In this document: one piece after another, positions 27,101 through 36,854 of the stretch
Numbering within the stretch: position 1 is the first letter of the stretch
Layout of the letters: each line of letters begins with the position of its first letter
Assembly (NCBI RefSeq): GCF_014803385.1
Contig: NZ_JACYFC010000002.1
Location: 731,727-795,726, forward strand
DNA: 64,000 nt
From: Marinomonas colpomeniae
GTDB lineage: Bacteria > Pseudomonadota > Gammaproteobacteria > Pseudomonadales > Marinomonadaceae
Direction: 5' to 3'
The notes under the pieces: model-generated
Database searches by the model: none
Seen by the model: the letters and a program-made list of their open reading frames with translations, nothing else
Told to the model about the DNA's origin: nothing
Translations under genes and position numbers: made by a program

Positions 27101-28162
27101 ATGAACGAATTTATTACCATCGATGGCAAAAAAATTGGCCCAGATTACGCCCCTTATATCATCGCGGAAATGTCAGCGAACCATAATGGCAACATAGAAA
27201 ATGCTTACAAAATAATGGAAATGGCGAAAGAGTGTGGTGCGGACGCTATAAAGCTACAAACCTATCGACCAGATACCATTACCATGAAAAGCGAATCCCC
27301 TGAGTTTTTAATCAAAGGTGGCTTGTGGGATGGAAAGACGCTCTATGACTTATATGAAGAAGCTCACATGCCATGGGAATGGCATAAGCCATTGTTTGAG
27401 AAAGCAAAGGAATTAGGCATCACGATCTTCAGTTCACCCTTTGATTTTACTGCGGTTGATCTGTTAGAAACACTGGATGCTCCAGCGTATAAAATTGCTT
27501 CTTTTGAAGCGATTGATTTACCATTGATTGAATACGTTGCGAAAACCGGTAAGCCAATGATTATCTCCACCGGTATGGCGAGCGAAGAAGAAATTCGTGA
27601 AGCGGTAGAGACAGCTCAAAACGCAGGGTGTAAAGAGCTTATCGTCTTGCATTGTGTCAGTGGTTATCCTGCCCCATCGGAAGATTACAACTTAGCCACC
27701 ATACCTGATATGGCAGCACGGTTTGATGTGCTTACAGGCTTATCAGATCACACAATAGACAATACAACAGCGATAACATCCGTGGCTCTGGGAGCGTGTT
27801 TAATAGAGAAACACGTTACCTTAAATAGAAGTGGCGGTGGTCCTGACGACAGTTTCTCTTTAGAAAAACCAGAATTAATACAACTATGCCGAGACAGCAA
27901 AATCGCTTGGAAAGCACTTGGCAAAGTGAATTATGAACGAAAAGAAAGTGAGAAAGGTAATGCTATCTTTAGGCGCTCACTTTATGTTGTTAAAGATATT
28001 GCCAAAGGTGAGCTTTTTACGCATAACAATATCAGAAGTATCCGGCCTGGCTATGGTTTGGCTCCTAAGTATTTATACGACGTGATCGGCACTGTGGCGA
28101 ATAAAGACATAAAAGCAGGTGTAGCTTTGACAAGTGATCTGATAGAAGACAATACTTTGTAA
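27101..28162 (+). CDS. pseI: Pseudaminic acid synthase
   Basis: A 353-residue NeuB-family enzyme that condenses PEP with 2,4-diacetamido-2,4,6-trideoxy-L-altrose. The barrel shows PYIIAEMSANHNGN, DAIKLQTYRPDTITM, SSPFDFTAVDLLE, YKIASFEAIDLPLI and GLSDHTID. A C-terminal SAF domain (RRSLYVVKDIAKGELFTHNN, IRPGYGL) completes it. Length is normal for PseI. It is the last gene of the pse operon; no clear terminator follows. Confidence 0.96.
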   Translation: MNEFITIDGKKIGPDYAPYIIAEMSANHNGNIENAYKIMEMAKECGADAIKLQTYRPDTITMKSESPEFLIKGGLWDGKTLYDLYEEAHMPWEWHKPLFEKAKELGITIFSSPFDFTAVDLLETLDAPAYKIASFEAIDLPLIEYVAKTGKPMIISTGMASEEEIREAVETAQNAGCKELIVLHCVSGYPAPSEDYNLATIPDMAARFDVLTGLSDHTIDNTTAITSVALGACLIEKHVTLNRSGGGPDDSFSLEKPELIQLCRDSKIAWKALGKVNYERKESEKGNAIFRRSLYVVKDIAKGELFTHNNIRSIRPGYGLAPKYLYDVIGTVANKDIKAGVALTSDLIEDNTL

Positions 28163-28449
28163 AATGACTGACCGCATAATAAAAGTTGTTATGTCTAATT
28201 TAGAGAGGTCTTATGTCAAACATGTTGCTAATAGGATGTTCTTTTGAATCCAGAGTGATTTTACTGTGAAAAAATCGAAGGCATAACTGGCGAAGGTATT
28301 GTTTTTTTGTTTCCAAATTGTACTACATCGTTATGAAGGTAAAAGAATTGCTTCACCCTGATAAGTCACTTAATAAATGTATCGTAGACTAGGTTGTCAA
28401 GCTGATAAAAAAGATTAAATAGTTTTAAGATTTAATAAAAGGATTAAGT
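28163..28449. other. Spacer between pseI and galE
   Basis: It contains an 18-codon ORF with a GAGG site (28213-28269, MSNMLLIGC start), which is probably not a real gene, the MATE 3' relic listed separately, and the A+T-rich galE leader. No terminator for the pse operon is obvious. Confidence 0.4.
28280..28362 (+). pseudogene. Relic of the 3' end of a MATE transporter gene
   Basis: Read in frame, it gives LAKVLFFCFQIVLHRYEG, then KRIASP and a stop. This is collinear with the end of the intact MATE protein at 19212-20582 (LATILCFRFQVVLRRYEG, then KRITSP). Over about 75 bases roughly two thirds are identical with no gap. Weaker match may reach left to about 28257. The rest of the gene is absent. 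It is a direct repeat of the MATE 3' end, with the ligase gene and the whole pse operon between the copies. Confidence 0.75.
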
Positions 28450-29475
28450 ATGAAGACGATTTTAGTAACAGGTGGCACAGGATTTATCGGTAGTCATACT
28501 TGTGTTGAATTGTTGCAGCAGGGTTATTCTGTTGTTGTGGTTGATAATCTATGTAACTCCAATGCGGAAGTACTAAATCGAATTCATGCTATTTCTGGTG
28601 AAAATGTGGATTTTTATCACGTGGATTTACTTGATAAAGCCGCACTTGACTCTATTTTTATTGACCATGATATTGATGCAGTTATTCACTTTGCAGGTCT
28701 TAAAGCGGTTGGAGAATCCACTCAAATTCCTTTGTCTTATTATCATAATAATTTAACTGGAACTTTGAATTTGTTGGATGTGATGGCAAGTCATAATGTT
28801 TTTGATTTTGTATTTAGCTCATCCGCTACGGTTTATGGTGAGCACAATCCGATTCCTTATGTAGAGCATTTTCCGCTGAATTCAACCAGTCCGTATGGTC
28901 GAACAAAAGTTATGATCGAGCAATTTCTTCAAGACGCTTTTGTATCTGATCCTAGATGGAATGTCTCGTTACTGCGTTATTTTAATCCTGTAGGTGCCCA
29001 TCCAAGTGGTTTGATTGGTGAAGACCCAAACGGGATTCCTAATAACTTGATGCCTTTTATTACTCAAGTGGCAGTGGGGAAACGGTCAAGTTTAAGTGTA
29101 TTTGGTGGCGATTACCCAACACCAGACGGTACTGGTGTAAGAGACTATATCCATGTGGTGGATTTGGCATTGGGGCATATCAAGGCACTTGAAAAGCTTG
29201 CAAGTCAGGCTGTGAAAAGCATTGATGCTTATAACTTAGGTGCAGGAAAAGGCTCTAGTGTATTAGATGTAGTACGTGCTTTTGAAAAGGCATCTAATAA
29301 AAAAATCCCCTACGAAATTATGCCGCGACGTGCTGGTGACATTGCTGAGTTTTATGCTGATCCGCAAAAAGCAGCTGACGAACTTGGTTGGGAAGTACAA
29401 CTGTCGTTAGAAGAAATGTGTCGAGATGCTTGGCACTGGCAAAGCAACAACCCTAATGGATATGTTTTAGAGTAA
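28450..29475 (+). CDS. galE: UDP-glucose 4-epimerase
   Basis: This 341-residue SDR interconverts UDP-glucose and UDP-galactose (some also UDP-GlcNAc/GalNAc). Motifs: VTGGTGFIGSHTCVELL, VVVDNLCNSN, HFAGLKAVGES, SSSATVYGEH and the catalytic SPYGRTKVMIEQ, then GTGVRDYIHVVDLA. It ends the glycan region and stops only nine bases before the cobQ stop on the other strand, with no evident terminator between them. It likely supplies galactose for surface glycan and general metabolism. Confidence 0.96.
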   Translation: MKTILVTGGTGFIGSHTCVELLQQGYSVVVVDNLCNSNAEVLNRIHAISGENVDFYHVDLLDKAALDSIFIDHDIDAVIHFAGLKAVGESTQIPLSYYHNNLTGTLNLLDVMASHNVFDFVFSSSATVYGEHNPIPYVEHFPLNSTSPYGRTKVMIEQFLQDAFVSDPRWNVSLLRYFNPVGAHPSGLIGEDPNGIPNNLMPFITQVAVGKRSSLSVFGGDYPTPDGTGVRDYIHVVDLALGHIKALEKLASQAVKSIDAYNLGAGKGSSVLDVVRAFEKASNKKIPYEIMPRRAGDIAEFYADPQKAADELGWEVQLSLEEMCRDAWHWQSNNPNGYVLE

Positions 29476-29483
29476 ACTCTAAG

Positions 29484-30995
29484 TCACAAGTTAAAGGTCT
29501 TACATTTTTTAATTAACTCGTCGATGTTCATATTCATTTCTGTGCTGTCGGCGAGTCGGTTGATTTCGCTGTCGCGGAGTTGGTCGTAGTCAAAGTGATG
29601 GGCTTGGTTGACGCCGGCCCATTCTAATAACGCGTTGAGTGCTTCTGGGTGATCAAATACACCATGGAGATAAGTGCCAATGATGTTGTTATCTTCTGAG
29701 ACAAAACCTTCTTCTTCACCGTTTTCTAGGGTCGCAAAGTGGTTTACTTTATTTGAGAAGTGCGACACACCAGAATGAATCTCATAGCCAGTAAGTTGAC
29801 TAATATGCTTGTCTAGGTTTGGGGTATCTAGGTTAGAAATGTCTAGATTAAGAGTTCCTTGGCGTTGTTTGAGTTTTTTGTCTTCCTCTAAGACGGTTTC
29901 CATTGGAATAAAGCCAAGCCCCGCTGATTCTGTATTGGCCTGTTGGTTTTCTAATCCTAATGGATCCAGCAGTTTTTCACCCAGCATTTGAAAACCACCG
30001 CAAATCCCAATGATTTTTCCACCGTATCTTAGATGTTTGTTCAAATAGTTTTCCCAGCCTTGGTTACGTAAAAAGGAGAGGTCACTTTGTACGCTTTTGC
30101 TACCGGGCAAGATTATCAAGTCTGCAGGTGGAATGGCTTCGTTAGCGCCAACTAAAGTGACTTGCACATCGGGGTGAAGGCGTAACGCGTCCCAATCTGT
30201 GTGATTACTGGTGCGTGGCATGATTGGAATGACGATATTGAGTTTCGTGTCTGCATCAGTTTTAAGTGGGCTTTTGGTGACGGCATCTTCGGATTCAAGA
30301 TGGAAACCTGTGAGGTAAGGCAAAACGCCTAAAACGGGTTTGCCTGTACGTTTTTCTAACCAATCTAAACCGGATTGCAACAAACTAATATCACCACGAA
30401 AGCGATTGATGACAAAACCAATGACGCGATCTTGCTCGCTCTGGCTGAGTAAATCCAATGTGCCAACAAGGTGAGCAAATACCCCGCCTTTGTCGATGTC
30501 GGCAATGATGATTACTGGGCAATCAATGCTTTCTGCAAACCCCATGTTGGCGATATCGCGAGCGCGTAAATTGATTTCGGCTGGGCTGCCAGCTCCTTCG
30601 ATCAATACGGCGTCGTATTGTGCCGCCAGTCGATAATATGAGTCTAGCGCCGCTTCTTTGGCGACACTCTTGTATTCATGATAGCCAACGGCGTTCATAT
30701 TGCCAATGGCTTTGCCTTGGATAATGACTTGTGCGCCCGTGTCTGTGTTTGGTTTTAACAGAATAGGATTCATGTCTACGTGAGGTTCTAAGCCGGCTGC
30801 GTAGGCTTGTACGGCTTGTGCACGTCCGATTTCATTGCCATCGTTTGTCACTGCACTGTTTAAGGCCATATTTTGTGGCTTAAAGGGTGCGACTTGAATG
30901 CCACGTCGAGCAAACAAGCGACACAGTGCTGTCACTAGGGTACTTTTTCCTGCGTCCGAGGTGGTGCCTTGGACCATTAAACTAAAAGCTGGCAT
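29484..30995 (-). CDS. cobQ: Cobyric acid synthase
   Basis: A 503-residue ATP- and glutamine-dependent amidotransferase that amidates four side chains of adenosylcobyrinic acid a,c-diamide. The N-terminal ATP-binding domain has [38 protein letters not shown] and [12 protein letters not shown]. The C-terminal class I glutaminase-like domain has ILPGSKSV, the nucleophile in [10 protein letters not shown] and a late GTYLHGVFD. It diverges from cobD over a 64-bp gap, too short for a full cobalamin riboswitch. Confidence 0.96.
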   Translation of the reverse strand: MPAFSLMVQGTTSDAGKSTLVTALCRLFARRGIQVAPFKPQNMALNSAVTNDGNEIGRAQAVQAYAAGLEPHVDMNPILLKPNTDTGAQVIIQGKAIGNMNAVGYHEYKSVAKEAALDSYYRLAAQYDAVLIEGAGSPAEINLRARDIANMGFAESIDCPVIIIADIDKGGVFAHLVGTLDLLSQSEQDRVIGFVINRFRGDISLLQSGLDWLEKRTGKPVLGVLPYLTGFHLESEDAVTKSPLKTDADTKLNIVIPIMPRTSNHTDWDALRLHPDVQVTLVGANEAIPPADLIILPGSKSVQSDLSFLRNQGWENYLNKHLRYGGKIIGICGGFQMLGEKLLDPLGLENQQANTESAGLGFIPMETVLEEDKKLKQRQGTLNLDISNLDTPNLDKHISQLTGYEIHSGVSHFSNKVNHFATLENGEEEGFVSEDNNIIGTYLHGVFDHPEALNALLEWAGVNQAHHFDYDQLRDSEINRLADSTEMNMNIDELIKKCKTFNL

Positions 30996-31059
30996 TCAGT
31001 TCATCACGCTTTAAATCAATAAGATGATAGAATTCTACCTTACCTTGTTATCTTATTAA

Positions 31060-32088
31060 GTGAAAAAACGACCTATATTTATGATCCTTTCTCATTCAGA
31101 CAGTATTTTTACTGATTTCTTTGGAATATTGTCGACCACAAGTTTAATTTTATTGGCAGCCTTGGTGCTTGACCGCTTATTGGGCGAGCCGAAAAATTGG
31201 CATCCGCTTATTTGGTTTGGTCGCTGGGTAGACCTTTGTCGTCAATATACTCAGCTACCTTTGGAAGCCGATCAACAAAGACAACGTATTGGCGGCATTC
31301 TGGCTTGGTTACTGGCCGTGATGCCTTGGCTGCTTATTTTATTGGCTATGTTTTGGTTATTACCTGATTGGCTAGATAACCTTTTGTCTGTTGTCGTGCT
31401 GTATTTCGCGATTGGTTGGCAAAGTCTACGAGAGCATGCGTTGGCGATTTATCAGCCTTTATCTTCTTCACCTCTGACACCTGAAAAACTCGATGAAGCA
31501 CGTCTCGCGGTCAGTTATATCGTCAGTCGAGATACGAAAGCGCTAAATGAATCCGACGTGGCAAAAGCGGGTATTGAATCAGTGTTAGAAAATGGCAGCG
31601 ATGCGATTTTTGCACCGATTTTTTGGTTTTTGATACTCGGCGCGCCGGGTGTGTTGTTATATCGACTAGCGAATACATTGGATGCCATGTGGGGCTATAA
31701 AACCGAAGATCTTTTGTACTTTGGCTGGTTTGCCGCACGTTTTGATGATGTTTTGAATTACGTGCCAGCACGATTGGTTATTTACAGCTACGCAGCTTGT
31801 GGCAACTGGCATAAAGCGATTCGCAGTTCTCGCCGAGCCTCTGCACGTTGGAAAAGTCCAAACGCTGGCCCAGTTATGGCGGCGGGTGCCGGTGCCTTAG
31901 GTATTTTATTAGGTGGCGAAGCTCAGTATTTCGGTAAAACGGAAACCAGACCCGTTCTTGGTGACGAAGAGAGTGATGAAACGTCAGGGGACAGTAATAA
32001 ACCAGAGCCTAAACATTTGAACGATGCTATTTTGTTGGTGGATAAAAGCGTGTATTTGTGGGGGTTGATTATATGTCTTCTAGTATAG
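31060..32088 (+). CDS. cobD: Adenosylcobinamide-phosphate synthase (CobD/CbiB)
   Basis: A 342-residue membrane protein that attaches aminopropanol phosphate to cobyric acid. The N-terminal signature LDRLLGEPKNWHPLIWFGR is intact, followed by hydrophobic helices, SYIVSRDTKALNESDVAKA, IESVLENGSDAIFAPIFW and LYRLANTLDAMWGYKTE (motifs run with short gaps), and NAGPVMAAGAGAL. The GTG start has no strong ribosome site; an ATG 21 bases later is also possible. Its end overlaps the cobC start, so the cob genes form an operon. Called cbiB in Salmonella. Confidence 0.93.
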   Translation: MKKRPIFMILSHSDSIFTDFFGILSTTSLILLAALVLDRLLGEPKNWHPLIWFGRWVDLCRQYTQLPLEADQQRQRIGGILAWLLAVMPWLLILLAMFWLLPDWLDNLLSVVVLYFAIGWQSLREHALAIYQPLSSSPLTPEKLDEARLAVSYIVSRDTKALNESDVAKAGIESVLENGSDAIFAPIFWFLILGAPGVLLYRLANTLDAMWGYKTEDLLYFGWFAARFDDVLNYVPARLVIYSYAACGNWHKAIRSSRRASARWKSPNAGPVMAAGAGALGILLGGEAQYFGKTETRPVLGDEESDETSGDSNKPEPKHLNDAILLVDKSVYLWGLIICLLV

Positions 32089-33221
32089 TTTTTTCAGGTG
32101 ACGTTTCTTCAGATAAAAAACCTTCGAAACTCAACGCCGCTTCACCAAAACACGGTGGTGATTTAGCCTATTGGCAGCGAAAAGTAGGCAATGATGCGCT
32201 GAATTGGTTAGACCTGTCTTCCGCCTGTAACCGTGAACCTTGGCCGGTTCCTACAATAGATCCTGAACTTTGGATGACGTTACCTGATCAAACTGCTTTA
32301 TTGGATGCCGCTGAAAAGTATTACGGGCATCGTCCGAATGCAGTTGGAGCTGGTTCGCAGCATATTATTGAATCTTTACCTTTGTTAATAAAAGAAAGCC
32401 TTCTCATTAAAGCAAGCCGATCACTAAAAAATAACATCGTTTTTGTGCCGAGAATGGGTTACCAAGAACACGCTTTTGCTTGGCAAAAGTGGGGATTCGA
32501 ATTGGCTTATTACGATTCGATTGATTCCTTGTTTGAACAAGCGTTTGCGGTTGCAGTGATCATTCAGCCTAATAATCCGACAGGCGAGTGGGCGAAGACA
32601 GAAACATTGTCTGCTCTGGTTGATCATAGTGAACAGCAAGGTGCGAGCCTGATCGTAGACGAAGCCTTTGTTGATTCTTGTCCAGAGCTTAGTTTGTTGG
32701 CTCAACGAAATAACGATCAATGGCCTGAGCCTTTATTTGTGCTGAGATCGGTTGGTAAGTTCTTTGGTTTGGCGGGCGCTCGGGTTGGCTTCGTTTTTTG
32801 TGCTGACAAATGGCAGCAGGTTTTAAAAAATTTAATGGGGCCTTGGCCTGTGGCGACACCAAGTTTACATTTAGTGAGTTTGGCGTTTTCTGATGTGGAA
32901 TGGCAAACACAAGCATTTGTCTCTCTGAAACAGCGTCAATCTGCTTTTATCGAACGCGTTATGCCGAAATTTAATACTATTTTTGATTCCCAAGACAGTA
33001 CGCTGAATGCCTTATTTATTACTTGGCATCTAGGCAGTGATGAGTATGCTAAGCAGGTTTTTACTATGTTGCATCAGGTTGGCATTCACACTCGTTTAGG
33101 TGAAGGTTGGATCCGAGTAGCACTGCCTGCAATGGGTGAGATGGAAATGCTAGATAGAGCGCTTATTCGGTTATTAAAAAGTGCGGGAAATATTGAGTTC
33201 AAAAGAGGAGAGCTAGCATGA
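32073..33221 (+). CDS. cobC: L-threonine-phosphate decarboxylase-like PLP enzyme
   Basis: A 382-residue HisC-like aminotransferase-fold protein that yields (R)-1-amino-2-propanol phosphate for the cobamide loop. N-terminal KHGGDLAYW is typical of the family (its HGG motif). PNNPTGEW and the PLP lysine in SVGKFFGLAGARVGF are clear, and GWIRVALP closes the domain. The ATG at 32073 follows a GGGGG run at good distance and lies within the end of cobD. Its stop overlaps the cobU start. It equals cobD of Salmonella nomenclature. Confidence 0.92.
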   Translation: MSSSIVFSGDVSSDKKPSKLNAASPKHGGDLAYWQRKVGNDALNWLDLSSACNREPWPVPTIDPELWMTLPDQTALLDAAEKYYGHRPNAVGAGSQHIIESLPLLIKESLLIKASRSLKNNIVFVPRMGYQEHAFAWQKWGFELAYYDSIDSLFEQAFAVAVIIQPNNPTGEWAKTETLSALVDHSEQQGASLIVDEAFVDSCPELSLLAQRNNDQWPEPLFVLRSVGKFFGLAGARVGFVFCADKWQQVLKNLMGPWPVATPSLHLVSLAFSDVEWQTQAFVSLKQRQSAFIERVMPKFNTIFDSQDSTLNALFITWHLGSDEYAKQVFTMLHQVGIHTRLGEGWIRVALPAMGEMEMLDRALIRLLKSAGNIEFKRGELA

Positions 33222-33736
33222 AGCATTTAGTGCTTGGTGGAGTTCGTAGTGGTAAAAGTGCCTTTGCTCAAGAGCAAGTGGCCACCTCAGGTAAACCAGT
33301 GTGTTATGTGGCAACTTCCCAAGTGTGGGATGACGACATGGAAAAGCGCGTTCAACGGCATAAAGAGAATCGTCCTGCAGAGTGGCGTTTGATTGAAGAA
33401 CCGTTAGCGCTTGCGGATGTTTTGAACTCACTTAATTCACCAAACCAAGCCGTGATTGTTGAATGTTTTACCTTGTGGCTGACGAACTTACTTTGCTTGG
33501 AAGACGAAGCGCGTTTAGTTAAAGAGAAATTAGCACTATTAAGCGTCGTCGAAAATTTTCAAGGTGACTTAGTTTTGGTTTCCAGCGAAGTCGGTTTGGG
33601 TATTATGCCGATGAATGCTTTAGCACGACGATTCGCGGATGAAGCGGGTGAAATGAACCAAGCCTTGGCTAAATTGACCAATCGGGTAACTTTAGTTGCG
33701 GCAGGGTTGCCTATGCCGTTAAAATCCACGCTTTAA
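33218..33736 (+). CDS. cobU: Bifunctional adenosylcobinamide kinase/guanylyltransferase
   Basis: A 172-residue enzyme that phosphorylates adenosylcobinamide and then forms GDP-cobinamide. The P-loop is LGGVRSGKSAFAQ (residues 6-18), and the guanylylated His is in RHKENRP (His48). VSSEVGLGIMPMNALARRFADEAG is split only by the limit of quoting; its parts are all present and typical (SSEVGLGIMP, FADEAG). Starts in an ATGA overlap. cobS and cobT are not in this window, so the pathway must be completed elsewhere. Named cobP in Pseudomonas. Confidence 0.95.
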   Translation: MKHLVLGGVRSGKSAFAQEQVATSGKPVCYVATSQVWDDDMEKRVQRHKENRPAEWRLIEEPLALADVLNSLNSPNQAVIVECFTLWLTNLLCLEDEARLVKEKLALLSVVENFQGDLVLVSSEVGLGIMPMNALARRFADEAGEMNQALAKLTNRVTLVAAGLPMPLKSTL

Positions 33737-33822
33737 ATTTTAAAGTCAAGAAAGAGTCACTTTGAAGCTGTAAGCTGACTGATCTAACGACTAACTTCCA
33801 CTTATAGAATCATAGGAACCAC

Positions 33823-34320
33823 ATGACCCCTTATTCAAAAGATTTCCCTGTTTCATGGGAAGAGTTACACCGTAATGCACGTGCCCTGTCTTGGCGTTTA
33901 CTCGAGCAAGGTCCCTGGAAAGGTATTATTGCGATTACTCGTGGTGGTTTGGTTCCTGCTGCTATTTTGTGTCGAGAAATGGACATTCGTTTAATCGATA
34001 CGATTTGTGTTGTTAGCTACGAAGATGGTGAGAAAGGTGAGGGTGCTACTAAACAAGGTGAGCTGAACATACTGAAAGGTGTTGAAGGTGATGGTGAAGG
34101 CTTCATCCTAATTGACGATCTTGTTGATACTGGCCGCACAGCTCAAAAAGTACGTGAAATGTTACCAAAAGCACATTTTGCTACCATTTATGCGAAGCCT
34201 GCTGGTAAACCATTAGTTGACACTTTTGTCACCGAAGTAAGTCAAGATACTTGGATTCGATTCCCTTGGGACATGGAATATACATTTTCTACTCCACTGG
34301 TTAATCGTCAAGACACTTAA
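33823..34320 (+). CDS. gpt: Xanthine (xanthine-guanine) phosphoribosyltransferase
   Basis: A 165-residue purine salvage enzyme that makes XMP/GMP from xanthine/guanine and PRPP. The start [19 protein letters not shown] and [16 protein letters not shown] are typical of the Gpt group. The PRPP motif is [15 protein letters not shown], and IRFPWDME closes the protein as in E. coli Gpt. A strong terminator follows, so it seems to be its own unit. Confidence 0.95.
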   Translation: MTPYSKDFPVSWEELHRNARALSWRLLEQGPWKGIIAITRGGLVPAAILCREMDIRLIDTICVVSYEDGEKGEGATKQGELNILKGVEGDGEGFILIDDLVDTGRTAQKVREMLPKAHFATIYAKPAGKPLVDTFVTEVSQDTWIRFPWDMEYTFSTPLVNRQDT

Positions 34321-34360
34321 ATGCTTCCTTTTTACTGTCAGATTTCAGTCATACAGCATA

Positions 34361-34416
34361 AAGAATGAGAGAATTTGCAAAATTACACAAATCTCTCATT
34401 CTTCTTACGCTTTTTT
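34361..34416 (+). terminator. Terminator after gpt
   Basis: A long stem pairs AAGAATGAGAGA(A)TTTG at 34361-34377 with CAAATCTCTCATTCTT at 34388-34403 (one bulged A), then a T run at 34411-34416. Confidence 0.8.
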
Positions 34417-34528
34417 AAGCTAAATTTATCTATAGGGTATATTCATAGAAGTGCTGCTGTTAGAGCTGTTATGTTTATGATGTCTAATTTTTATTGGTCT
34501 TTGGCTTAAAGACACGAAAGGACTTTTT

Positions 34529-34939
34529 ATGTGGCAAGTGTTAACTCGATTCATTTTCACAAGTATTTTATCTATTTCCATGATGTCTCTTCCTGCTTGG
34601 GCAGAAGGCACTATTGCTCGTGCTCAATTTTCTACAGATGTCATCGACAGAGAACCAATTGATGACATAGGGCCTACCGTAAAAGTGGAGTATGGTGAAA
34701 TTCAGAATGTGTATTTTTTCACTGATTTACGAGATATGTCTGGTAGTCAAGTTGTCCATAGATGGAAGTTGGATGGCGATGCACAGGCTGATGTTGCCTT
34801 TGATATTGGTGGCGATAGATGGCGAGTATGGTCAAGTAAGCGATTGTTACCAGGATTTGATGGGACGTGGAGTGTAGACATCGTGGTTGATGATCTGGTG
34901 GTAGAGAGTCATTCATTTGATTATGTGGATGATTACTAA
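34529..34939 (+). CDS. Secreted DUF2914 family protein
   Basis: A 136-residue protein with a signal peptide ending in SLPAWA (cut before EGT). The mature part has the DUF2914 pattern: FSTDVIDREPIDDIG, VYFFTDLRDMSG, VVHRWKLDG, then GDRWRVWSSKRLLPGFDGTW. It looks like a small periplasmic beta-sandwich. Function of this family is not known to me. A DUF1904 gene follows 79 bases later, possibly co-transcribed. Confidence 0.85.
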   Translation: MWQVLTRFIFTSILSISMMSLPAWAEGTIARAQFSTDVIDREPIDDIGPTVKVEYGEIQNVYFFTDLRDMSGSQVVHRWKLDGDAQADVAFDIGGDRWRVWSSKRLLPGFDGTWSVDIVVDDLVVESHSFDYVDDY

Positions 34940-35018
34940 GAAATAAGACATGCTTTATTATTGAAAAACCTTCATTTTTTATCAGTAAATTATGAATAGC
35001 TATTAGTTAGGAGTATGT

Positions 35019-35351
35019 ATGCCTCATATCCGTGTTCGTGGATTATCTTTTGATGAATTAGAGACAGTGTCGGACATTCTGATTGAAAATTTAGCGGAAG
35101 TAACTGATACACCGAATTCTCATTTTACCCTCGAGTATCAATCAACTACTTATCTTGCTGTGGGTGGCGCTTCTCCTGCGTATCCATTTTTTGAGGTTTT
35201 GTGGTTTGATCGAGGCGATGATATTAAGAAAAAAGTTGCATTGATTTTCGAAGAATTATTTCGACCGCTTGTAGACAGCGGGCAGGATATAGCTGTTTTG
35301 TTTCATGATCATCAAGGCAAAAACTACTATGAAAACGGCGAGCATTTTTAA
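35019..35351 (+). CDS. DUF1904 family protein (tautomerase-like)
   Basis: A 110-residue cytoplasmic protein beginning PHIRVRGLSFDEL. Pro2 after the Met, together with the HFTLEYQST and YPFFEVLWFDRG segments, fits DUF1904, a group related in fold to the tautomerase (macrophage migration inhibitory factor) superfamily. Function is unknown. An inactivated relic of the same gene family is at 20628-20788, which suggests the locus once had a second copy. A strong bidirectional terminator follows. Confidence 0.85.
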   Translation: MPHIRVRGLSFDELETVSDILIENLAEVTDTPNSHFTLEYQSTTYLAVGGASPAYPFFEVLWFDRGDDIKKKVALIFEELFRPLVDSGQDIAVLFHDHQGKNYYENGEHF

Positions 35352-35412
35352 TGCCTAATGTTTGAATTACTAGATCTTATTGTTTGTTTTTAAAGTAACT
35401 TTATTTGAAATG

Positions 35413-35451
35413 AAAAAATGGCGAATAATAGAAATATTATTCGCCATTTTT
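35413..35451. terminator. Bidirectional terminator between DUF1904 and astB
   Basis: A perfect 17-bp stem (AAAAATGGCGAATAATA / its complement) with a GAAA loop, and A/T runs on both sides. It serves both convergent genes. Confidence 0.92.
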
Positions 35452-35470
35452 ATTGCCTAATTTTTTCTAC

Positions 35471-36817
35471 TTATCTCTGGAATTCGTACACACTACCGAG
35501 ATTGAGAATTTGTGTTAATTCATCAAGCGCCGTGTGGCTTTCCAATAATAATTGGGGGTCGGCTAGATCTGCTTCTCTCAACTCATCGCGATAATGCTTG
35601 TCTACCCACTGGTTTAAGCGTTCAAATAATGTGTTGCTCATCAAGGTTGATGGATTTACCGCTTTACATTCTGCGTCCGTTAATACGACTCGTAAACGCA
35701 AACACGCTGGACCACCACCGTTGCTCATGCTTTGCTTGAGGTCAAACATTTTGATTTCATTGATTGGTGATTGTCCTTCCACCAATTCATTTAAGTAATT
35801 CCAAACGGTGCTATTATTTTCGCATTCTCCCGGAACCACAAGTACCATATCGTTATCGCCACGGCTCAATAATTGACTATTAAACAAATAAGACTGAACA
35901 CAATCTTCTATAGATATTCGATTGCTTGGCACTTCAATAAGATGAAATTGAGATGCTCTGTCGCCCCAAGCTTTTAGTAAGTCTTGTTTCATTTTTGCAG
36001 TATCTAGAAACGCTTCCTGATGATAAAAGTGCGTATTTCTATTACCAACAGCAATGACGTCGTTGTGGAAAACGCCAGCATCGATGACCGCAGGGTTTTG
36101 TTGTGCGTAAACCACTTGTTTATCAGATAAACCATGAGCGCGAGCAACCGCTTGAGACGCTTCTAAAGTATGACGGGCTGGGAATTTGGTTGGCCGAGGC
36201 GAATCTTGGTTAAATGCTTCCATTCCATAAACAAAGAATTCGATACCTTGCTCACCATATTGATCACAAAAACGAGTGTGATTGGCTGCACCTTCATCAC
36301 CAAAATGATCGACGTTTGGTAAAGCATTGTGATGGGAAAAGTGTATTTCATCTTTAAATGTGGCTTGTAGTATCGCCCCTGTAGTTTCATGCTCAATAGA
36401 GCGATGGAACTTGTTAATCAAGTTTGCTGGTGTGAAATGGACACGCCCGTCACTGGTATCTCCACTTGGCGAGACTGTGGCTGCGTTGGCTGTCCACATA
36501 CAGGAAGCAGAGCTTACCGCCGCTAATAATTTAGGAGCCTGTTTAGTCACTTGTTCTAGTACTTTTGTATCAGAACCTGCGAAGCCAAGTTTGCGTAGGG
36601 TAGGAATATGTGGGCGTTCGTGTGGTGCTAATACACCTTGCACAAAACCCATATCCGCCAAGGCTTTCATTTTGGTTAAGCCTTGTTTCGCTGCGGCTTT
36701 CGGGTTGGAGGCACGAGTTGAGTTATTCAATGAAGCGACATTACCAAAAGAAAGGCCGCTGTAATTGTGAGTTGGTCCCACTAAACCGTCAAAATTGGCT
36801 TCTGTTGCTTTATTCAT
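35471..36817 (-). CDS. astB: N-succinylarginine dihydrolase
   Basis: A 448-residue enzyme of the arginine succinyltransferase pathway that turns N2-succinylarginine into succinylornithine, CO2 and ammonia. N-terminal [21 protein letters not shown] is highly typical, as are the [20 protein letters not shown] and [19 protein letters not shown] segments (each present in order) and the late [17 protein letters not shown] with its catalytic Cys. The ATG at 36817 has GAGAAG upstream and gives the E. coli length; a start six codons earlier is less likely. Last gene of the operon. Confidence 0.96.
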   Translation of the reverse strand: MNKATEANFDGLVGPTHNYSGLSFGNVASLNNSTRASNPKAAAKQGLTKMKALADMGFVQGVLAPHERPHIPTLRKLGFAGSDTKVLEQVTKQAPKLLAAVSSASCMWTANAATVSPSGDTSDGRVHFTPANLINKFHRSIEHETTGAILQATFKDEIHFSHHNALPNVDHFGDEGAANHTRFCDQYGEQGIEFFVYGMEAFNQDSPRPTKFPARHTLEASQAVARAHGLSDKQVVYAQQNPAVIDAGVFHNDVIAVGNRNTHFYHQEAFLDTAKMKQDLLKAWGDRASQFHLIEVPSNRISIEDCVQSYLFNSQLLSRGDNDMVLVVPGECENNSTVWNYLNELVEGQSPINEIKMFDLKQSMSNGGGPACLRLRVVLTDAECKAVNPSTLMSNTLFERLNQWVDKHYRDELREADLADPQLLLESHTALDELTQILNLGSVYEFQR

Positions 36818-36854
36818 AATAACTTCTCTGTCCATTGTTGATCACTGCTAGTAC

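Noticed and set aside
28213..28269. Eighteen-codon ORF MSNMLLIGC... with a GAGG site after pseI
   Set aside because: It lies in a spacer that also holds a dead MATE fragment, has no recognisable product and is too short to support alone.
30996..31059. Cobalamin riboswitch between cobQ and cobD
   Set aside because: The gap is only 64 bases; a B12 riboswitch needs about 200 and no B12-box-like sequence was seen.
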